A stretch of 64,000 bases of DNA from Microcystis panniformis FACHB-1757 (GCF_001264245.1 NZ_CP011339.1:2976001-3040000); one strand, 5' to 3'. Counted from the first letter of the stretch, positions 33,987 through 43,308 are shown. Notes: a model not told the origin generated them from the letters alone. Program-made: numbers and translations.

Positions 33987-35406
33987 GTAGGGCTGTTTCA
34001 TTCTCCCATCAGAATATCAAAAGTAAAAGCGATCAATATCAGGTAAAATGAGAAGTGACCGGCAACTTTTTAAATATATGTTGAGCTTAATAGAAAAACT
34101 AAAACAAGTCAAGGACTTTCGGAAAGATAAAGGAAAAAGACACCCTTTATGGATAGTATTAGTAGTAATAATACTAGGAACAATGCTAGGATACTCAGGT
34201 TATAGAGAACTAGGAGAGTTTGCTAAAAATAATCGGCACAGGCTGAGTAAAGAATTTAACATAATTCCAGAAAGAGTCCCATCCTATTCAACAATTAGAA
34301 GGGTAATGATGGGAGTTGATGGTCAGATTTTGTTAAAAATGTTTAATGAATGGGCATTACAAGAATATGGACAAAGAGATGATATAAATTGGCTAGGCAT
34401 AGATGGAAAAAGTCTCAAAAACACCCTAAAGAATCCTAACAATGAACAACAAAATTTTATCATGTTTATCTCATTGTTTAGTCAAGAAAGTGGCTTGGTA
34501 TTACACTTAAAAAGAATCGAAAACAAAAAAGGGTCTGAAATCGACGAAGGGCAAGCTATAATTGAGGATTGCTCTCTCCAAAATAAAGTTTTTACTGGGG
34601 ATGCTTTACACTGTCAGAAGAAAACAATCAGCTTAATAGCCAAGACTAAAAATGACTATGTTATCACCGTTAAAGGAAATCAGAAAAATCTTTATCAGCG
34701 AATACAAGACCTGAGTAATTCCTCAAAGCCAGAAAGTTTTTTTCTTGAACAAGATAATAGTCATGGACGAAAAATATCAAGAAAAATAGAAGTTTTTAAA
34801 GTGAGGAAAAATGAAAGAAAAGGGTTTGAAAATCTGCGAAGAGTTATTAAAGTAGAAAGAAGGGGTAGTCGCGGGGATAAAACCTATGAAGAAACAGCTT
34901 ACTATATCAGTAGCCTAACCGAATCCGCCGAAGTATTTGCTAAAATTATTCGAGGACACTGGAAAATAGAAAATCAGTTACATTGGGTAAAAGATGTAAT
35001 TTTTGAGGAAGATAAAAGCGAAATTAGTGATTTTCAAGCGGCCAGCAATTGGTCAATTCTCACAACCATAGGATTGAATCTTTTCAGAGGTTTGGGTTTT
35101 CTCTCAATAACGGAGGGACAGAGGTGGTTAGCTGAACGTTGGGAAAAACTGATAGTTTTATCGACGTAAGAAGCAGAAAAATTAGCTAAATTAACAGGAT
35201 GTACTCTCAGAAAATTTGAAGAGAGATAGGCTTTTAGTGGCTTGGGAACAAGCTTTATCAATTTATTCATAATAAATATTGGCAGAAGATTAAATATTAG
35301 TTATTGTGACTAACTCTTTTGGTTAGAGAAAGATAAAATTGAGAATCTTCAGTCAAATTTATTGACTCAAAATTAGCTATACTTAATTTAAATGAATCAA
35401 CCCTAC
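33987..35406 (+). mobile_element. ISAs1-family insertion sequence (1420 bp)
   Basis: Ends GTAGGGCTGTTTCAT and ATGAATCAACCCTAC are imperfect inverted repeats; 8-bp target duplication TTATCAAG at 33979-33986 and 35407-35414. Confidence 0.9.
34078..35169 (+). CDS. ISAs1-family transposase
   Basis: 363 residues from ATG 34078 (MLSLIEKLKQVKDFRKDKGK). DDE features: WLGIDGKSLKNTLKN (Asp), VFTGDALHCQKKTISLIAKT (Asp), RGHWKIENQLHWVKDVIFEE (Glu) and YVITVKGNQKNLYQRI. The frame stays open for 19 codons after the stop (EAEKLAKLTGCTLRKFEER), so the end may be slightly truncated relative to relatives. Confidence 0.9.
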   Translation: MLSLIEKLKQVKDFRKDKGKRHPLWIVLVVIILGTMLGYSGYRELGEFAKNNRHRLSKEFNIIPERVPSYSTIRRVMMGVDGQILLKMFNEWALQEYGQRDDINWLGIDGKSLKNTLKNPNNEQQNFIMFISLFSQESGLVLHLKRIENKKGSEIDEGQAIIEDCSLQNKVFTGDALHCQKKTISLIAKTKNDYVITVKGNQKNLYQRIQDLSNSSKPESFFLEQDNSHGRKISRKIEVFKVRKNERKGFENLRRVIKVERRGSRGDKTYEETAYYISSLTESAEVFAKIIRGHWKIENQLHWVKDVIFEEDKSEISDFQAASNWSILTTIGLNLFRGLGFLSITEGQRWLAERWEKLIVLST

Positions 35407-35673
35407 TTATCAAGGGGGGCAGGGGGGATCGAACCTAAAATCCATTTTTAATTTAATTATAACCAGCTACTTATGAGCGATCTTTGTGTCCTTTGTGTCT
35501 TTGTGGTTCCTTCCACTCCCTTGCTAGGAGAAATATATCTTAGAATACATTTTACCTACCAAATCCAAGAGAGCCATGAGAGTGGAGAGATTTAAAATTT
35601 AGAGATTTTATTTTTCTCCAAACGTTGAGAGTCTCAAACCCAATTTGAATTACTATTAGAGGAAAATTTAAAA

Positions 35674-36269
35674 ATGACTGAGCCATTAACAGCAGGTTTA
35701 CTGATCACCTTAGCAGTACAAGAGTTTGTGAAGTCTGGGACGGGGGATTTAGCGAAACGGTTTACGGCTGAAGCTTTGGCTAAGATTCCTGTTTTATGGG
35801 AAAAAATCAAAACTCGCTTAACAGGAAAATCTTCTAAAGTTGATGAAGCATTGGCTAAGGTTGAAAGTGGTGATAGTACAGCGATCGCAACTTTGACTAA
35901 AAATTTAGATGTGATTTTAGATGAAGACTCCCTTTTTGCTGAGGAGTTACAGATTTTAGGACAAGCAATTCAAGCAGGGGAAATCACCCAAGTTGGTTTA
36001 AGAGATGTTACGGCAGGGGCTCTTCTGGTTTCTGTGTGGAAACGAGGTCTATACCGATAGTTTCTTCCGCAAAATAGTCCTAAAAGTTTTGCCCAATAAG
36101 CACTTCAGGGTTCCATAAGCAAAAATTATCACACAAAGTCGAGAAGAGCCCGGCAGGTCGCATAGAAGCAGAAATCAAGCAAAAAGCTAAGGGCGATCGC
36201 GTTGAACAGGTTGGCGCGGAGCAGATCAAAGGGGAGCATCTCACCTTTGCAATAAGTAGAAATGCTTAA
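35674..36269 (+). pseudogene. small effector-associated-type protein, split by a MITE
   Basis: N-terminal 115 codons: MTEPLTAGLLITLAVQEFVK, AEALAKIPVLWEKIKTRLTG, NLDVILDEDSLFAEELQILG. A 133-bp MITE with 7-bp target duplication interrupts the gene at DVTAG. Removing it restores RIEAEIKQKAKGDRVEQVGA then EQIKGEHLTFAISRNA and a stop at 36269. The restored protein of about 153 residues resembles cyanobacterial small helical proteins that accompany TPR or NLR-like systems; precise role unknown. As it stands it ends after 128 codons with MITE-encoded residues. Confidence 0.7.
36018..36150. mobile_element. MITE family C, 133-bp copy 2
   Basis: Begins GGCTCTTCTGGTTTCTGTGTG and ends CACACAAAGTCGAGAAGAGCC. 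Perfect 7-bp target duplication CGGCAGG (36011-36017, 36151-36157). Same length as the inverted copy at 12979 and about 90 percent alike by eye. Confidence 0.93.
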
Positions 36270-36570
36270 TGAGATGGCTCTTCGGTTTGTGTTAAGTACC
36301 TAGGCAAAATTAATTACACATATCTAACCCCCCCTTTGCCTCTTGCCTCTTGCCCTTTGCCTTTCTTCACTAGGAAATTTATTTTGCACGACTACTTATG
36401 CAATGGACGGGAGTTATAAGGGATGGAACCCTTATATAGAAAGGCATTTAGCGATTTTTGTTAATTGTTTTTTTCTAGAGCGAACTAATCAATTAAGTCT
36501 CTTGCCAGATAAGGATTTAGTCGATTTATGCCCCCCTATCGAACCATACCAAGTAACGAAGAACCAATGA
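36269..36570 (+). pseudogene. unrecognised coupled gene, split by a MITE and probably 3'-truncated
   Basis: Its ATG shares a base with the stop of the previous gene (TAATG), so the two were translationally coupled. After seven codons (MRWLFGLC) a family B MITE intervenes; removing it and one TA gives YAMDGSYKGWNPYIERHLAI then FVNCFFLERTNQLSLLPDKD and ends VTKNQ. The total is about 65 residues, next to the ISKra4 end, so the gene may be cut short. No family recognised. Confidence 0.55.
36295..36396. mobile_element. MITE family B, copy 2 (102 bp)
   Basis: AGTACCTAGGCAAAATTAAT at left; right end TTTTGCACGACTACT; TA at 36293-36294 and 36397-36398. Shorter core than the copy in mrr. Confidence 0.85.
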
Positions 36571-36690
36571 ATCAATAAAAAAGTTAAAAAAGGCAACCAT
36601 TTAGATAAGCACAGCGATGACGAAGGACTTGCGGTACATTACCAGATTCCCAACTTGCACCAGTAATTTTGAGACGATGAGCAATTTGTT

Positions 36691-38006
36691 TCAAGGGGTG
36701 ACAAGGCGACTAAAAGGCTTGCTGGATAAGGCGCATAGCCGTTAGACCCCTAGAAAAATCGGGGTGTTTTCCTGGCTTGAGGCGGATCAAAGAAAAGGCG
36801 AGTTCCGAGTACGCGTCCATCGACTCGATCCAGAAGCTCCCATAAGTACCTATCCAAAAATCGCTATGTCTTTCCGGACCGCGTTTCGCTTCTTTGGAGC
36901 GACAAATATAATCGCGAGTTCCCGATTTCTTGAGATTTTGACCACGGGTTGTATTCAAAGAGTAAGCGATAGCGATTAATAAAATTAAGGCGAGAAAGCG
37001 AGGCTCGCTCACTTTCGTTTTTTCAAGATTATATCCTCCCGTTTGACAATCTTTGAACATCGCTTCAATCCCGAATCGAGATTTATATAACTTGAGAGTT
37101 ATCTCTAAAGATTCTAGGTTGGTCAATAAATACCAAGGCTCTTTAGACCCTTTAGTTCGATAACCTCTTTTCCCATAAGTTGCTAGGTTGAACCCCTCGA
37201 TCTCATGGCTTTTCGTGTGGGTCACTCCCCGAAAGAAGTTTCGCTCGCCCCGGTTCGGTTCTAACTCGGAAAGGGCTTGATAGTTTTCTCCATCTTTCAA
37301 TCGCGTGTAGGTACTTTTCTTTTGACGGAAGATAAAAGCTACACCTCTGTCGTCAAGCCACTTCCCTAATTGCGCTGACTGAAATTCACGGTCTCCCATT
37401 ACGACGAGCGGATAGGGTTTCAACAACCCTAAGACTGGCTTGAGGAATTTTTTCGGTTCCCCGAGAGCGCTACTTCCTTTTTTATTCAGTAACACCCAAT
37501 ATACGGGCAAAGCTCTCCGACCACAAATCACACTGGCGACGAATAAATTTCTACCCTTCCAATCGGTTCTATCTATGACGACTAATAATCTTCCCGCGTG
37601 TTTCAGTTTTTTGAGCCTTCTTCTTGGCTCTCGATTTTTATTTTTTCCGCTAAATTCTAGCTTGACGATCTGTTTGATCAAAGGAAACCACAAGAGTTTC
37701 ACGTTTAGTTGCGGGAGCTTAAGAAATCTCTGCAAATTCCGTCTTCTACTTTCAAAGGTTATCGGTTGCGGGAAAAGAGCGGCCAGTTTCTCTAGTTGGA
37801 CTATCCGATGACTTTGTAAGAGCAGGATTAGGAGCTGTAAGGTCAAATAGCTCGCCTCGCTAAGGTTCGCCTGTAAACAAGCCTGATAGAATGAAGGTAA
37901 CATTTTAAAATTTTGAGTGGTTGTCCTAACCACTCTATTTCTTTAGGGGGTCGTTTGGCTAGACCCCCCGCTCTATCTAGCTTGTAGCCCCTCTGTCACC
38001 CCTTGA
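36691..38006 (-). mobile_element. IS4-family insertion sequence (1316 bp)
   Basis: Ends TCAAGGGGTGACA and TGTCACCCCTTGA are perfect inverted repeats. Flanked by an 11-bp target duplication AGCAATTTGTT (36680-36690, 38007-38017), in the range known for IS4. Confidence 0.95.
36710..37903 (-). CDS. IS4-family transposase
   Basis: 397 residues from ATG 37903 (MLPSFYQACLQANLSEASYL). DDE domain: LLVVIDRTDWKGRNLFVASV (Asp), YPLVVMGDREFQSAQLGKWL (Asp), LYKSRFGIEAMFKDCQTGGY (the Y-R-E signature Glu region). Appears full-length and potentially active. Confidence 0.9.
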   Translation of the reverse strand: MLPSFYQACLQANLSEASYLTLQLLILLLQSHRIVQLEKLAALFPQPITFESRRRNLQRFLKLPQLNVKLLWFPLIKQIVKLEFSGKNKNREPRRRLKKLKHAGRLLVVIDRTDWKGRNLFVASVICGRRALPVYWVLLNKKGSSALGEPKKFLKPVLGLLKPYPLVVMGDREFQSAQLGKWLDDRGVAFIFRQKKSTYTRLKDGENYQALSELEPNRGERNFFRGVTHTKSHEIEGFNLATYGKRGYRTKGSKEPWYLLTNLESLEITLKLYKSRFGIEAMFKDCQTGGYNLEKTKVSEPRFLALILLIAIAYSLNTTRGQNLKKSGTRDYICRSKEAKRGPERHSDFWIGTYGSFWIESMDAYSELAFSLIRLKPGKHPDFSRGLTAMRLIQQAF

Positions 38007-38343
38007 AGCAATTTGTTTAATTTTTGATTCGACGGAGCCAGAGCCAATGGAAATCCCCTCTGCCTGCAAATAACCATAATTGACAATTCGATGTTTATGC
38101 TTGTTTAAATAAGTAATAAAATTCTCAACTTGCGGCTCTGACCATCCTTCACAACAAGAGATAGCGGCGTCCACGTCCCCCTTCCTCAAGAAAACATTTT
38201 ACCTCCTCAATTCCCTGGAATGACCCGCCAACTTTATAGAGGTTTTCGATTAAATGATACCAATCCAATATTTCAATTCTTTCCTGTTTCTCTCCGAGCT
38301 CACGAAATAAATTCCAGATACCATCATGTCCATCTCCTATACT

Positions 38344-39480
38344 TTAGACGTTCATAATCTGAGATTTATTAAACTTCTGAAATCGTAGAGTCAGCAAGGA
38401 ATCCAGTTCTTTTTTATGTTTCAAATGGGCATCATTCAAACATTCATAAATGGCTGAAGAAAAGTCAGAAAAGTTTTCATAATATTTAAGTACCTAGGCA
38501 AAATTATTTACACATGACGATCATTGCCCCGTAAGGGTTTTAGCTCGATCGGGCAGGTAATTAATTTTGCATGACTACTTACCATATAAACATTTCTTTT
38601 TGACCAATTTCCACAGCCTTTCAATTAAATTTAGATTAGGTGAATAAGACGGCAGATAGAGCAGTTCTATTGACAAAGAAAGAGCTAATTCTTCAACAAT
38701 TTTACATTTTTGATAGCGGGCATTATCTAAGACTAGAGTGATGGGAATCATTAGTCCTAAAGCAGCTATTTTTGACGTGAGTTCACAGACTTGAGTTGCT
38801 GTAATATAAGTGTCATATGTTACCAGAATAACTTCATGAGTTATTGCATTTAATGCTCCTAAAACATTGAAGCGTTTACGCCCGCTCGGTGACTTAACAA
38901 AAAGTCTCTCAAAACACCAAACAAAACCGAGAAATGCTCCCATGACGAAGTGAGCGGCATCAACAAAAAAAACAGCCCTTTTTCCTTCTTTTGCCTCATT
39001 TAGTCTGGGTTCTAGCTTTTTTTCTTTGTAGTCCTCTTGTTCATCTGGGTCAGCTTTAGAAGGAAGAGAACCTACTTTTAAACATTTCATTCCCATTGAT
39101 TTTAAAAATTTTCTCACTTGGGTAGGACTTCGTTTTATTCCCGTCAATTCTTCTATCCTATATACAGCTTCATTTATTGTGGCTGCTGGATTTTTCTCGA
39201 AGTATTTTTTGAGGGTTTCTTTTTGAAACTCTAATTCACTTTTAGGGCGATAGAAGTTGATTTCTTTTAATTTTTCTATTCCGCCTTCTTGATAATCGCG
39301 AAGATAGGTTAATAAGGTATTTGGCGAGATTCCTGCTAACTGACAAATTTTTTGGTGCGGTATCTTTTGGCTTTTTAACCAGAGAACTTCCATCTTCAGT
39401 TGAACCCGGGGATGGGGATGATGAAATCTTTCATAATACAGTGAGTTCTTTTCTTCTTCCGTGAATTCTAGGTTAATCAT
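38344..39480 (-). pseudogene. IS630-family transposase, split by a family B MITE
   Basis: First 301 codons: HTH (IPHQKICQLAGISPNTLLTY), DDE domain (AVFFVDAAHFVMGAFLGFVW; ITLVLDNARYQKCKIVEELA; YLPSYSPNLNLIERLWKLVK). A MITE ends the frame at CLYGK. Without it the protein would continue YYENFSDFSSAIYECLN and end NKSQIMNV at 38344, about 347 residues. The main catalytic residues precede the break, so residual activity cannot be excluded. Confidence 0.88.
38489..38579. mobile_element. MITE family B, copy 3 (91 bp)
   Basis: AGTACCTAGGCAAAATTATT at left, TGCATGACTACT at right, TA at both flanks. The empty site is documented inside this window: the IS630 remnant at 9040 reads AATATTTACCAT without the element. 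Confidence 0.92.
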
Positions 39481-40524
39481 GTTTTTAATGAGTGCTTTGC
39501 TTCTAATTATGACTCTTAAACTATATTATTGTCCTTGAGTAAAAAATGCAAGTTGTAGCCGTGCAAAGTATAAACAAATTAAAGGCTTGGCCAAAACTTG
39601 AGAATTAACCAAATCTAATAAAGCTGAGTTATCTTGAAAAAAAGCCGCTACCCCCAGTTGATGAAAACTCACTGCTTTATAATCACGCCAAATTAAGGCT
39701 TTTCCCTTGGCAGTTCTTAGTCGTACCTTACCGCCATCTAGGCTCATTTCTTCCACTTCCACTTCTGGGTTAGACGGTAATTCTTCAAAAGCCTAGCGAT
39801 GTACGAGGCGTTGTTGGGTACTGTGAGAAACAGCAATCCCTGTCAATGATTTGATTTTCTGCGCCGATTTTTCGTAGGATTCATCGCCACTTAATAGCAA
39901 ACAGTTCTTCTCTAACATTGGACTCATCTGAGTCCGAGACTTTATTTCTAATTTTTTCGCTTGTTTTTCTGTAATTGGTAATTCCCCCAAAATACTTTTC
40001 ACTTTTCTCGTCCGACCGGCAGTTTCTTCTGTGCTTGTTTTGACAAAAAAGTACCGATTTCTGGGTTAACATAATGAATCATTAAATCTCTGACTGTCTC
40101 CTCTATCTCTCCCAAGTTATTAAATTTCTTAATTTGGGATTGCTCATATAGACAAGCTCCCAACTCTCGGGATAACTCTTTAATTCTTTTTTCATTTTCT
40201 GATAACATTGGATTGTTCCTCCCATCGAGCTATATTCTGAATTGTGAGTTATAACTATTATAATCTCATTTCTCTTTGTGATCAAGTTGAAGATTTTCTA
40301 GTTTTTGACGGCTATAAGTATTAATACTCATTGCATAAGTGAGATGCTCCCCTTTGTGTCTTTGTGGTTCCTTCCACTCCCTCGCTGGGAGGAATGTATC
40401 TTAGAATAAATTTTACCTACCAAATCCAAGAGAGCCGATTCCATTCCTGCCAATAATCAACGCTAAAATTATACTAAATCCCTTGAGTATCGGCTACATC
40501 ACTTTAACTTGAGAGAAATTCACT

Positions 40525-41106
40525 ATGACAGCTACTATTGAAGACATTCGGGAAATACTAAAGGAATTGGCCCAATCCCAACAAGAGTTATCCCAATCCC
40601 AACAAGAGTTATCCCAAGCTCAACAAGAGTTATCCCAAGCTCAAAAAGAAACAGATAAACAAATTAACAGAGTTAGTCAGCAGATTGGGGAGTTGGGCAA
40701 TCGTTTAGGAGAGTTTGTCGAGTGGCAAGTGCGTCCTGCGGTGGTGCGTCTGTTTCAAGAGCGGGGTATTGATGTCCATGAGTTTCACCCTGGTATTTCG
40801 GTAAAACGGGATAATGAAGGTTTAGAAATTGATCTATTAGTAGTGAATGATACCGATGCCATTTTAGTGGAGGTCAAAAGTAAGTTAACTCAAAGGGATG
40901 TGGATGAGCATTTACAACGTTTGGCCAAGTTTAAGCGGTTAATGCCTCGTTTTCGAGATGTAAAGGCTTTGGGAGCGGTGGCAGCGATGATTGTTCCCAA
41001 TGAGGTGGCGAGTTACGCTTGTCGTCAGGGTTTATTTGTGTTGGTGCAGTCAGGGGAAAATGTAATAATTTTAAATGATGCGGAGTTTACGCCCCGGGTT
41101 TGGTAG
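40525..41106 (+). CDS. coiled-coil PD-(D/E)XK nuclease-like protein, paralogue 5
   Basis: 193 residues, four heptads (two SQQELSQ, AQQELSQ, AQKETDK), same nuclease-like domain with ID...EVKSK. Separated from paralogues 1-4 by 6.6 kb of inserted elements. Leader and spacer sequences match those of the array, so it was once contiguous with it. Confidence 0.8.
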   Translation: MTATIEDIREILKELAQSQQELSQSQQELSQAQQELSQAQKETDKQINRVSQQIGELGNRLGEFVEWQVRPAVVRLFQERGIDVHEFHPGISVKRDNEGLEIDLLVVNDTDAILVEVKSKLTQRDVDEHLQRLAKFKRLMPRFRDVKALGAVAAMIVPNEVASYACRQGLFVLVQSGENVIILNDAEFTPRVW

Positions 41107-41160
41107 GTTTAGCTTTTTCTCGAAATCTTCTAGGTTCTGTGTGATCAGTTTAACTTATAT

Positions 41161-41502
41161 CTAGAAGCATTAGATTTGTATAAACGACTCTTGGGAGACA
41201 ATCATCCCCTTGTGGCAACTTCCCTCAACAATTTAGCACTATTGTACGAATCCCAAGGCAGGTACACAGAAGCAGAACCTCTCTATCTAGAAGCATTAGA
41301 TTTGAGAAAACGACTCTTAGGAGACAATCATCCCGATGTGGCAACTTCCCTCAACAATTTAGCACTATTGTACGAATCCCAAGGCGGGTACACAGAAGCG
41401 GAACCTCTCTATTTACAAGCTTTAGCAATTGCCGAGCAAGCTTTAGGGGAGAATCATCCTAATACTGTTAGGATTCGGGAAAACTTAGAGTCGCTCCCGT
41501 AG
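41161..41502 (+). pseudogene. 5'-truncated TPR (kinesin light chain-like) repeat protein
   Basis: Starts without a proper initiation site directly at the end of a family C repeat. Encodes 42-residue TPR units: LYKRLLGDNHPLVATSLNNL, ALLYESQGRYTEAEPLYLEA, and a last unit AIAEQALGENHPNTVRIREN. The N-terminal effector or sensor part is missing. Same 3' unit recurs at 42368, 44150, 45134 and 46153. Confidence 0.75.
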
Positions 41503-41574
41503 GATGGGTTATTAACCCATCCGATAATACAACAATATAAAATAATACAATCACCTTCAATCAACCAAACAATC

Positions 41575-41796
41575 ATGACTACACTCAAAGATATTGAATC
41601 CGCGATTCTCCAGTTGCCTGACGAAGAAATCCATCAATTATCAGCTTGGTTACAAGACTATCTTGATGATAGTTGGGACAAACAGATAAAAAACGATCTC
41701 GAATCAGGGAAACTCGATCGACTATTACAAAAAGTCAACAATGATATCAGTAACAATCAAGTTAAGTCTTTAGATGAAATCCTTAACAACTCCTGA
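41575..41796 (+). CDS. antitoxin of a RelE-like module
   Basis: 73 residues: TTLKDIESAILQLPDEEIHQ then LSAWLQDYLDDSWDKQIKND and SLDEILNNS. The LPxEEIxQLSAWLxxYxxxxWD pattern is typical of small cyanobacterial antitoxins paired with RelE/ParE-like toxins. Its 3' end overlaps the toxin start by 23 bp. Confidence 0.8.
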   Translation: MTTLKDIESAILQLPDEEIHQLSAWLQDYLDDSWDKQIKNDLESGKLDRLLQKVNNDISNNQVKSLDEILNNS

Positions 41797-42031
41797 TTTT
41801 TGGCAATGTTATGCCAACTTACCTCCCTACATTAAGCAACAGGCAAAAAAAGCCTATCGTCTCTGGATTAGTAATGTTTTCCATCGATCATTACATTTCA
41901 AGAAAGTAGAGAAAAATGTCTGGTCAGTCCGAATAACTGAGAATTATAGAGCTTTAGCATTGAAAAAAGGTGAAGATTATTACTGGTTTTGGATTGGTTC
42001 TCATGATGAGTATGAAGAGTTAATTAAATAG
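41774..42031 (+). CDS. RelE/ParE-like toxin
   Basis: 85 residues: SLTTPDFWQCYANLPPYIKQ, FHRSLHFKKVEKNVWSVRIT, ENYRALALKKGEDYYWFWIG SHDEYEELI. The R-I-x-x-N-Y-R-A motif followed by a WIGSHDEYE end is characteristic of RelE-superfamily proteins. Expected ribosome-dependent or -independent mRNA interferase. Confidence 0.85.
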   Translation: MKSLTTPDFWQCYANLPPYIKQQAKKAYRLWISNVFHRSLHFKKVEKNVWSVRITENYRALALKKGEDYYWFWIGSHDEYEELIK

Positions 42032-42047
42032 AAGGAGAAAATTAACC

Positions 42048-42485
42048 ATGCTAGATACTAAAGAATTTCGCAATATTATCCACCAAGATTTTACTGAAGT
42101 TACCTCACAGGAATTTCTGGCAAATCTAAAAAAATACTGTCCAGAAATTTTTGAAGGCGATAACTATCCCAATGTCACTGAAAATCTTAATAATTTAGCA
42201 AAACTCTACCAATCTCAAGGAAGATACGAAGAAGCTGAACCACTCTTAATACAAGCATTAGAATTGAGTCAACGACTATTAGGGGAGAATCATCCCTCTG
42301 TTGCTATTTCCCTAAACAATTTAGCAGAATTATACTCATCTCAAGGAAGGTATGAAGAAGCAGAACCCCTCTATTTACAAGCTTTAGCAATTGCCGAGCA
42401 AGCTTTAGGGGAGAATCATCCTACTACTGTTAAGATTCGGGAAAACTTACAAACGCTGCGACAACAGCAACATCCATCGTCTTAA
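42048..42485 (+). CDS. small TPR protein (145 residues)
   Basis: Has its own RBS (AGAAGGAG) and a unique N-terminus MLDTKEFRNIIHQDFTEVTS then FLANLKKYCPEIFEG, followed by two and a half TPR units and the shared end REN LQTLRQQQHPSS. Only 16 bp after the RelE-like toxin. The N-terminus differs from classic TPR effectors, so it may be an adaptor or a remnant. It is the most complete of the TPR copies here. Confidence 0.7.
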   Translation: MLDTKEFRNIIHQDFTEVTSQEFLANLKKYCPEIFEGDNYPNVTENLNNLAKLYQSQGRYEEAEPLLIQALELSQRLLGENHPSVAISLNNLAELYSSQGRYEEAEPLYLQALAIAEQALGENHPTTVKIRENLQTLRQQQHPSS

Positions 42486-42564
42486 CTGTGATTGATGGGA
42501 TTATGTCAAGTTTTTAGGAAATTAAATCAGTTTATTCTTAATCAAACTTAAACGGAGAAAATTA

Positions 42565-42807
42565 ATGACAACCAACTTATTAAATAATGCTATTACCATA
42601 GATAACGAAATTCAACATGGTAAACCAATCTTAACAGGAACCCGAATCCCGATCGCCATTGTTATTGGTTCCCTGGCAGGAGGAATGAGCTATGAAGAAG
42701 TCATGGAGGAATATGGAGTTACTCAAGAGCAAATTCTTGCTTCTTTAGCATATTTTTCTGAACTTTTAAATAATGAAATCATTTATCCAATGGAGAAAAC
42801 CAGTTGA
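42565..42807 (+). CDS. DUF433 antitoxin-like protein
   Basis: 80 residues: ITIDNEIQHGKPILTGTRIP then IAIVIGSLAGGMSYEEVMEE YGVTQEQILASLAYF. Typical DUF433 winged helix. Overlaps the following toxin gene by 4 bp (TTGA). A second, unrelated-in-detail DUF433 gene is at 23041. Confidence 0.88.
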   Translation: MTTNLLNNAITIDNEIQHGKPILTGTRIPIAIVIGSLAGGMSYEEVMEEYGVTQEQILASLAYFSELLNNEIIYPMEKTS

Positions 42808-43172
42808 AAATTCGCTTTTTAATTGATGAAGACTGCCCCTTAAGTTTAAGCAACTTGCTAAATTCTAAAGGTTATGACGCTATTCATGTAAAAACCTCTG
42901 GACTAAGTGGCACAAAAGACCCTGAGCTATTTCGATTTGCTCAACGAGAACAGCGAATTATTATTAGCCGTGATTTGGGATGGGCTAATATCAAAAATTA
43001 TCCTCCCAATACCCATTGTGGTCTGATTATTTTACGATTTCCTTTTGAGGCGATAGCGGTAGAAATTAGACAGGTTTTAGAAAATTTTATCAATACCGTA
43101 GATATAGAAGAAATTATTGGCTCAACGGTAATTGTGGATAAAAATAAGTTTAGGATCAGAAAATCTGGTTGA
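42804..43172 (+). CDS. PIN-like toxin (DUF5615, Mut7-C type)
   Basis: 122 residues, TTG start overlapping the DUF433 stop. IRFLIDEDCPLSLSNLLNSK (first acidic pair), SGTKDPELFRFAQREQRIII SRDLGWANI (conserved D and SRD), then GLIILRFPFEA. Putative RNase toxin of the DUF433 pair. Shows what the 33-residue fragment at 22937 once was. Confidence 0.88.
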   Translation: MKIRFLIDEDCPLSLSNLLNSKGYDAIHVKTSGLSGTKDPELFRFAQREQRIIISRDLGWANIKNYPPNTHCGLIILRFPFEAIAVEIRQVLENFINTVDIEEIIGSTVIVDKNKFRIRKSG

Positions 43173-43308
43173 CAAATTAATAGTGTTCCTAATATAAATT
43201 AAACAGCGATCACCACTTTTAAACCTGATAGAAAAACAGCAATTCTTTTACAGTTCATTAAATTGTAATTGCTTTTTCCCTACCCAATAAACCCAACAGA
43301 ATAAACCC

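Larger units (their letters stand above)
33928..35471. repeat. MITE family A, copy 5, split by ISAs1
   Basis: AGTAGGTAGGCGTTAAA at 33928 and ATAACCAGCTACT ending 35471, TA on both sides, with a 1420-bp IS inside. The MITE in turn sits within a family C repeat (CAGTTTAACTTACA ... GAGCGATCTTTGTG), giving three nested layers. Confidence 0.8.
38340..39525 (-). mobile_element. IS630-family insertion sequence inside ISKra4
   Basis: Ends TATACTTTAGACGTTCATAA and (reversed right end) TATAGTTTAAGAGTCATAAT are inverted repeats. TA-type target site. A 156-bp remnant of a second copy lies at 8900. Confidence 0.8.
36580..40208 (-). pseudogene. ISKra4-family transposase, broken into pieces by other IS elements
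   Basis: Pieces in order on the minus strand: 40208-39793 (MLSENEKRIKELSRELGACL; ELPITEKQAKKLEIKSRTQM; SLTGIAVSHSTQQRLVHR), 39762-39526 (SLDGGKVRLRTAKGKALIWR through LAFFTQGQ), 38335-38018 (GDGHDGIWNLFRELGEKQER; EILDWYHLIENLYKVGGSFQ; QAEGISIGSGSVESKIKQIA), and after the IS4, 36690-36585 (QIAHRLKITGASWESGNVPQ; VLRHRCAYLNGCLF). These match the ISKra4 layout with its IGSGSVES motif. Small indels shift frame between the first pieces. Inactivated by an IS630 and an IS4 insertion. Confidence 0.85.
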
